From JBCCGI01 sp039029355 (lineage in GTDB: Bacteria; Planctomycetota; UBA1135; GCA-002686595), in the NCBI GenBank assembly GCA_039029355.1, contig JBCCGI010000159.1, forward strand, positions 1 through 9,585: a DNA stretch of 9,585 nt, in the 5' to 3' direction. Below the pieces are notes generated by a model. The model did no database searches. It was not told the DNA's origin and was given only the letters and a program-made list of their open reading frames with translations. This document shows positions 6,551 to 9,585 of this stretch, piece by piece (the stretch's first letter is position 1; every line of letters starts with the position of its first letter). The translations under genes were made by a program, and so were the position numbers.

Positions 6551-7039
6551 ATGGACCTCGGAGTGATCCGCAAGCTCGTCCGGCTGATGGAGCGGGCCGA
6601 GCTCACCGAGCTCGAGATCGACGACACCAACGCCGGACTGCGCGTGCACCTCAAGCGCGGCGGTGGGGGAGCCGAGGGCGGCTCGGTCGTCCACGTCCTG
6701 CCCGGGGCCGTCGGCGCCGGCGCCCCGGCCGCGGCCCCCGTGGCGGCCGCGGGAGCCCCGGCCGCCGACGCCTCGGCGGCGGGCGGCGCTCCGGCGGGCA
6801 CCGTGCCCTTCGAGAGCCCGATGGTCGGGACGTTCTACCGCTCGTCCTCTCCGGACTCCGACCCGTTCGCTTCGGCCGGCACCAAGGTCTCCGACGACTC
6901 GGTGCTCTGCATCATCGAGGCGATGAAGGTGATGAACGAAATCAAGGCCGAGACCAAGGGCGAGGTGGTCGAGGTGCTCGTCGAGAACGGCGAGCCGGTG
7001 GAGTTCGGTCAGCCGCTGTTCCTGATCCGGCCGGCCTGA
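6551..7039 (+). CDS. accB: Acetyl-CoA carboxylase biotin carboxyl carrier protein
   Basis: 162 aa from the ATG at 6551. The frame is open further upstream, but homology begins at MDLGVIRKLVRLMERAELTE, the usual BCCP N-terminus. BCCP carries the biotin that AccC carboxylates and that hands CO2 to the carboxyltransferase, the first step of fatty-acid synthesis. Layout: N-terminal helical segment (1-36), Ala/Pro/Gly-rich flexible linker (about 46-84), biotinyl domain (85-162) with the thumb motif SPMVGTFYRSSSPDSDPF (89-106) and the biotinylation site EAMKVMNE, with Lys126 as acceptor. Most relatives have EAMKMMNE or EAMKLMNE, so Val127 is a mild variant. Its TGA stop overlaps the ATG of accC by one base (TGATG), which points to coupled translation. 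Confidence 0.95.
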   Translation: MDLGVIRKLVRLMERAELTELEIDDTNAGLRVHLKRGGGGAEGGSVVHVLPGAVGAGAPAAAPVAAAGAPAADASAAGGAPAGTVPFESPMVGTFYRSSSPDSDPFASAGTKVSDDSVLCIIEAMKVMNEIKAETKGEVVEVLVENGEPVEFGQPLFLIRPA

Positions 7040-8403
7040 TGTTCCGCCGCGTCCTGGTCGCCAACCGCGGGGAGATCGCCCAGCGGATCATCCGCGCCTG
7101 CCGCGAGCTCGGCATCGAGACGGTCGCGGTCTACAGCGAGGCCGACGCCGACGCGATCTACCTGCGTCAGGCCGACGAGACCATCTGTATCGGGCCGCCC
7201 GCGGGGGTGCGCTCGTACATGAACATCCCGGCGATCATCTCGGCCGCCGAGATCGCCGACGTCGAGGCCATCGTGCCCGGCTACGGCTTCCTGGCCGAGA
7301 ACGCGCACTTCGCCGAGGTCTGTCGCTCGTGCAACATCGAGTTCATCGGGCCCGACCCCGAGACGATCGACGGGCTCGGCAACAAGGCCAACGCGCGCGC
7401 CCTGGCGCTGCGCGCCGGCGTGCCCGTGGTGCCCGGCTCCGACGGCCCCGTGCCCGACGAGGAGACCGCGATGCGGGTCGCCCAGGAGATCGGGTACCCC
7501 GTGATGATCAAGGCCTCTGCGGGCGGCGGCGGGCGCGGGATGCGCATCGCCTCGAACGACCCGAGCCTGGTCAACGGCTTCCACGCCGCCCGCGCCGAGG
7601 CCGAGGCCGCCTTCAACGACGGCACGCTTTACCTCGAGAAGTTCGTCGAGAACCCGCGCCACGTCGAGATCCAGATCCTCGGCGACCGCGAGGGCCACAT
7701 CATCCACCTGGGCGAGCGCGACTGCTCGGTCCAGCGCCGCCACCAGAAGCTGGTCGAGGAATCGCCCTCCCCGTCGATCACGCCCGAGATGCGCGAGCGC
7801 ATGGGCAAGCACGCGGTCGCGATCGCGCGCGAGGCCGGCTACCACAACGCCGGCACGGTCGAGTTCCTGCTCGACAAGGACGACAACTTCTACTTCATCG
7901 AGGTCAACGCCCGGATCCAGGTCGAGCACACGGTCACCGAGCTCGTGACCGGCTTCGACCTGATCCAGGAGCAGCTCCGCATCGCCGGCGGCGAGCCCCT
8001 GACGGTCAAGCAGGAGGACGTGCGCCTCTCCGGCCACGCGATCGAGTGTCGGATCAACGCCGAGGATCCCGACCGCGACTTCCAGCCCTCGCCGGGCCAG
8101 ATCGAGCTCTTCGTGCCGCCCGGCGGCCCCGGCGTGCGGGTCGACAGCCACTGTTACAGTGGCTACCGGATCCCGCCCTTCTACGACTCTATGATCGGCA
8201 AGCTCCTGGTCCGCCGCGACTCGCGGCGCCAGGCGATCGCGACCATGCTCCGCGCCCTCGACGAGTTCGTCATCGTGGGTCCCAAGACCACGATTCCGAT
8301 CCACCGCCGGATCCTGACCCACTCGGACTTCCGGGCGGGGGACCACGACACCGGCTTCGTCGAGCGCTATTTCTCCGCCTCGCATCCGCGCATCACCTCG
8401 TGA
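7039..8403 (+). CDS. accC: Acetyl-CoA carboxylase biotin carboxylase subunit
   Basis: 454 aa, ATG start at the overlap with accB. Cytoplasmic ATP-grasp enzyme that carboxylates biotin on BCCP using ATP and bicarbonate. Visible: N-terminal ANRGEIAQRIIRACRELGI, the PGYGFLAEN loop (80-88), Lys116 in NKANA, Lys158 and the glycine-rich lid KASAGGGGRGM (158-168), His208, Lys237 in RRHQKLVEESP, metal-binding Glu275 and Glu288, Asn290/Arg292/Glu296 in EVNARIQVEHTVTE, and Arg338 in ECRINAEDP. These correspond to the known E. coli active-site residues, and the length is normal. Oddities: EVNARIQVEHTVTE replaces the usual EMNTRIQVEHPVTE (Met to Val, Thr to Ala, Pro to Thr), and IVPGYGF replaces IHPGYGF. 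The biotin carboxylase domain is stand-alone, so accA and accD must lie elsewhere. Confidence 0.96.
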   Translation: MFRRVLVANRGEIAQRIIRACRELGIETVAVYSEADADAIYLRQADETICIGPPAGVRSYMNIPAIISAAEIADVEAIVPGYGFLAENAHFAEVCRSCNIEFIGPDPETIDGLGNKANARALALRAGVPVVPGSDGPVPDEETAMRVAQEIGYPVMIKASAGGGGRGMRIASNDPSLVNGFHAARAEAEAAFNDGTLYLEKFVENPRHVEIQILGDREGHIIHLGERDCSVQRRHQKLVEESPSPSITPEMRERMGKHAVAIAREAGYHNAGTVEFLLDKDDNFYFIEVNARIQVEHTVTELVTGFDLIQEQLRIAGGEPLTVKQEDVRLSGHAIECRINAEDPDRDFQPSPGQIELFVPPGGPGVRVDSHCYSGYRIPPFYDSMIGKLLVRRDSRRQAIATMLRALDEFVIVGPKTTIPIHRRILTHSDFRAGDHDTGFVERYFSASHPRITS

Positions 8404-9585
8404 AGCCGATCCTCCGATCCCGCTCCCTCGGGGGGGCGCTCCTGCTCCTCGCGCTGATGGCGACGGGGTGCAACACGCAGCGCTTCCCCGGGCCGATGTC
8501 CCCGCGCCGCAAGCCCCTGCCGCAAGGGACGGTGCCGCCGGCGCCGTACGGACCGCAGGAGGTGCTTGTCTTCCGCCTGTCCGACCCGGTGCAGGTGCGC
8601 CGCGCGGGCGAGAACGCGGGCTATCCGCTGACCGTGTACCAGAAGCGCGAGCGGCTGCGCTCGGGCGCGTCGGTGCTCTGCTCCGCGGGCGGGCGGTGCG
8701 AGCTGCTTTGGCCCGAGGACGCCAGCAGCGTGCTGCTCTTCGACGAGGGCGTCTGCGACCTGGGCGAGCCCAGCCGCGACGAGCCGATGGTCACCTTCCG
8801 CAAGGTGACCCGCTCGCGGCTCTTCCTGACGCCTGAGGACCGCGTCGCGCTGATGGGCGGGGCGGTGCTCTGGGGCGACCCCGACGACAAGAGCGGCCCG
8901 TTCCTGGTCGAGCGCGCGCGCGACGACATGCTGCGCGTCACCAACCAGTCCAAGCGCGCCTGCACCATCGCCTTCCGCGACGAGCACCTGGTGCTCTCGC
9001 CCGGCGAGGCGATGGACCTGCCGCTGCTCGCCGTCGGCGGCGCGCCGATCGTGCGCGACCCGGCCGAGGCCGAGATGCTCGCCGCCGGGCGCGAGGTGCT
9101 GGTGACCGGCAACGTCGAGGTCACCCCGCGCGGGGTCAAGGCGGTCGAGGACTCGATCGTCGAGGACCTGGGCGTGCGGGTGAAGCTCGGCGCCGGCGAA
9201 TCCCTGATCCTGGACGTGTTCGGGACCAACGAGCCCGAGCCTCCGGCGAACGACCCGGTGGTGCCCACGCCGGCGCCCGTGGAGCCCTCCTCCGGCGTCG
9301 AGGCCGGGGACGCACCCGCGGAGCCCGCAGCGGGCGGGGAGTCCGGGGGAACCGGTGAGCCCGTAGAAACCGGAGCGACCGGGGCCGCCTCGGACCCGCC
9401 GGCGGGAGCCGGCGAGGACCCCGACCCCTCCGGGCCCCCGCCGGAGACCCCCGAGGAGACTCCCGAGGAGACTCCCGAGGAGACTCCCGAGGAGACTCCC
9501 GAGGAGACTCCCGAGGAGACTCCCGAGGAGACTCCCGAGGAGACTCCCGAGGAGACTCCCGAGGAGACTCCCGAGGAGACTCCCG
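8400..9585 (+). CDS. Putative lipoprotein with C-terminal EETP repeats (3' partial)
   Basis: GTG start at 8400 overlaps the accC stop by four bases (GTGA), suggesting coupled translation; the frame is open to the window end (395 codons). Residues 1-24 are a lipoprotein signal: basic KPILRSRS, hydrophobic GGALLLLALM, then the lipobox MATGC with Cys24 as lipid anchor. The globular part (about 50-275) has no family I can name. Residues 84-122 (RERLRSGASVLCSAGGRCELLWPE...) have the G-A...A-G-G-R-x-E-L-x-W-P rhythm of FecR-like beta domains, a weak resemblance. Cysteines occur at 94, 100, 119 and 188. From about 277 the chain is Pro/Glu/Gly/Ala-rich and disordered, ending in perfect EETP repeats from residue 352. 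The function is unknown; placement behind accBC need not mean a role in fatty-acid synthesis. The C-terminus, and whatever the repeat leads to, is outside the window. Confidence 0.85.
   Translation, partial: MKPILRSRSLGGALLLLALMATGCNTQRFPGPMSPRRKPLPQGTVPPAPYGPQEVLVFRLSDPVQVRRAGENAGYPLTVYQKRERLRSGASVLCSAGGRCELLWPEDASSVLLFDEGVCDLGEPSRDEPMVTFRKVTRSRLFLTPEDRVALMGGAVLWGDPDDKSGPFLVERARDDMLRVTNQSKRACTIAFRDEHLVLSPGEAMDLPLLAVGGAPIVRDPAEAEMLAAGREVLVTGNVEVTPRGVKAVEDSIVEDLGVRVKLGAGESLILDVFGTNEPEPPANDPVVPTPAPVEPSSGVEAGDAPAEPAAGGESGGTGEPVETGATGAASDPPAGAGEDPDPSGPPPETPEETPEETPEETPEETPEETPEETPEETPEETPEETPEETPEETP
9453..9585 (+). repeat. Perfect 12-bp tandem repeat coding EETP
   Basis: The unit gaggagactccc is repeated 11 times without a single difference (9453-9584) and continues past the window. 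A diverged unit, ccggagaccccc (PETP, 9441-9452), precedes it. Because the unit is a multiple of three, copy changes keep the frame, so the lipoprotein tail can vary in length. Such perfect repeats slip during replication and are easily miscounted in assembly. Confidence 0.97.

Noticed and set aside
7009..8385. Minus-strand frame of 458 codons opposite accC
   Set aside because: Antisense shadow of a well-supported accC; the composition follows the complement of accC codons.
8367..8987. Minus-strand frame opposite the start of the lipoprotein gene
   Set aside because: The plus strand has a signal peptide with lipobox and operon-style overlap; the minus frame has no motif.
9441..9585. CRISPR array
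   Set aside because: The units are directly adjacent with no spacers and encode a continuous EETP protein repeat.

Overview
The window comes from a very GC-rich bacterium in which nearly every codon ends in G or C. Planctomycetota is the best guess. The first gene joins an ECF sigma factor, with the clade-typical LRERLDGDFGG...W tail, to a membrane segment and a carboxypeptidase-regulatory-like domain, and Shine-Dalgarno sites are scarce. This placement rests on family style, not on a database search.

Layout. (1) Bases 1-1566 (+) hold the 3' part of the ECF-sigma/membrane-anchor/beta-sandwich gene. Its first ~140 bases appear to be inverted: the minus strand there reads as the region 2.4/linker of an ECF sigma factor (WLARLARNAARS...), while sense homology on the plus strand starts only at QNLSSAEIARR (base 139). 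An inversion or mis-join breakpoint therefore lies at about 135-145. (2) Bases 1567-1980 hold no gene, but carry two adjacent long imperfect inverted repeats and a perfect 13-bp terminator-like stem. (3) Bases 1981-4446 (-) encode a secreted S41 C-terminal processing peptidase with a PDZ domain, an intact Ser/Lys dyad and two Ca-binding-like Asp/Asn-rich loops. (4) Bases 4642-5184 (+) encode MoaC (molybdenum cofactor synthesis), diverging from the peptidase and meeting (5) a membrane-anchored SGNH/GDSL hydrolase (5181-6305, -) tail to tail, with both TAG stops inside one CTAG. (6) Bases 6551-9585 (+) form a tight accB-accC-lipoprotein operon: accB and accC overlap by 1 nt (TGATG), and accC and the lipoprotein gene by 4 nt (GTGA). 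The lipoprotein ends in a perfect 12-bp tandem repeat (EETP)n that runs off the window.

AccB (biotin carrier) and AccC (biotin carboxylase) form the first half of acetyl-CoA carboxylase; the carboxyltransferase genes are not here. MoaC, the peptidase and the hydrolase are unrelated single genes. The parts most worth a second look are the apparent inversion inside the sigma gene, the fold-back structures in the convergent intergenic region, and the expanding repeat in the lipoprotein.
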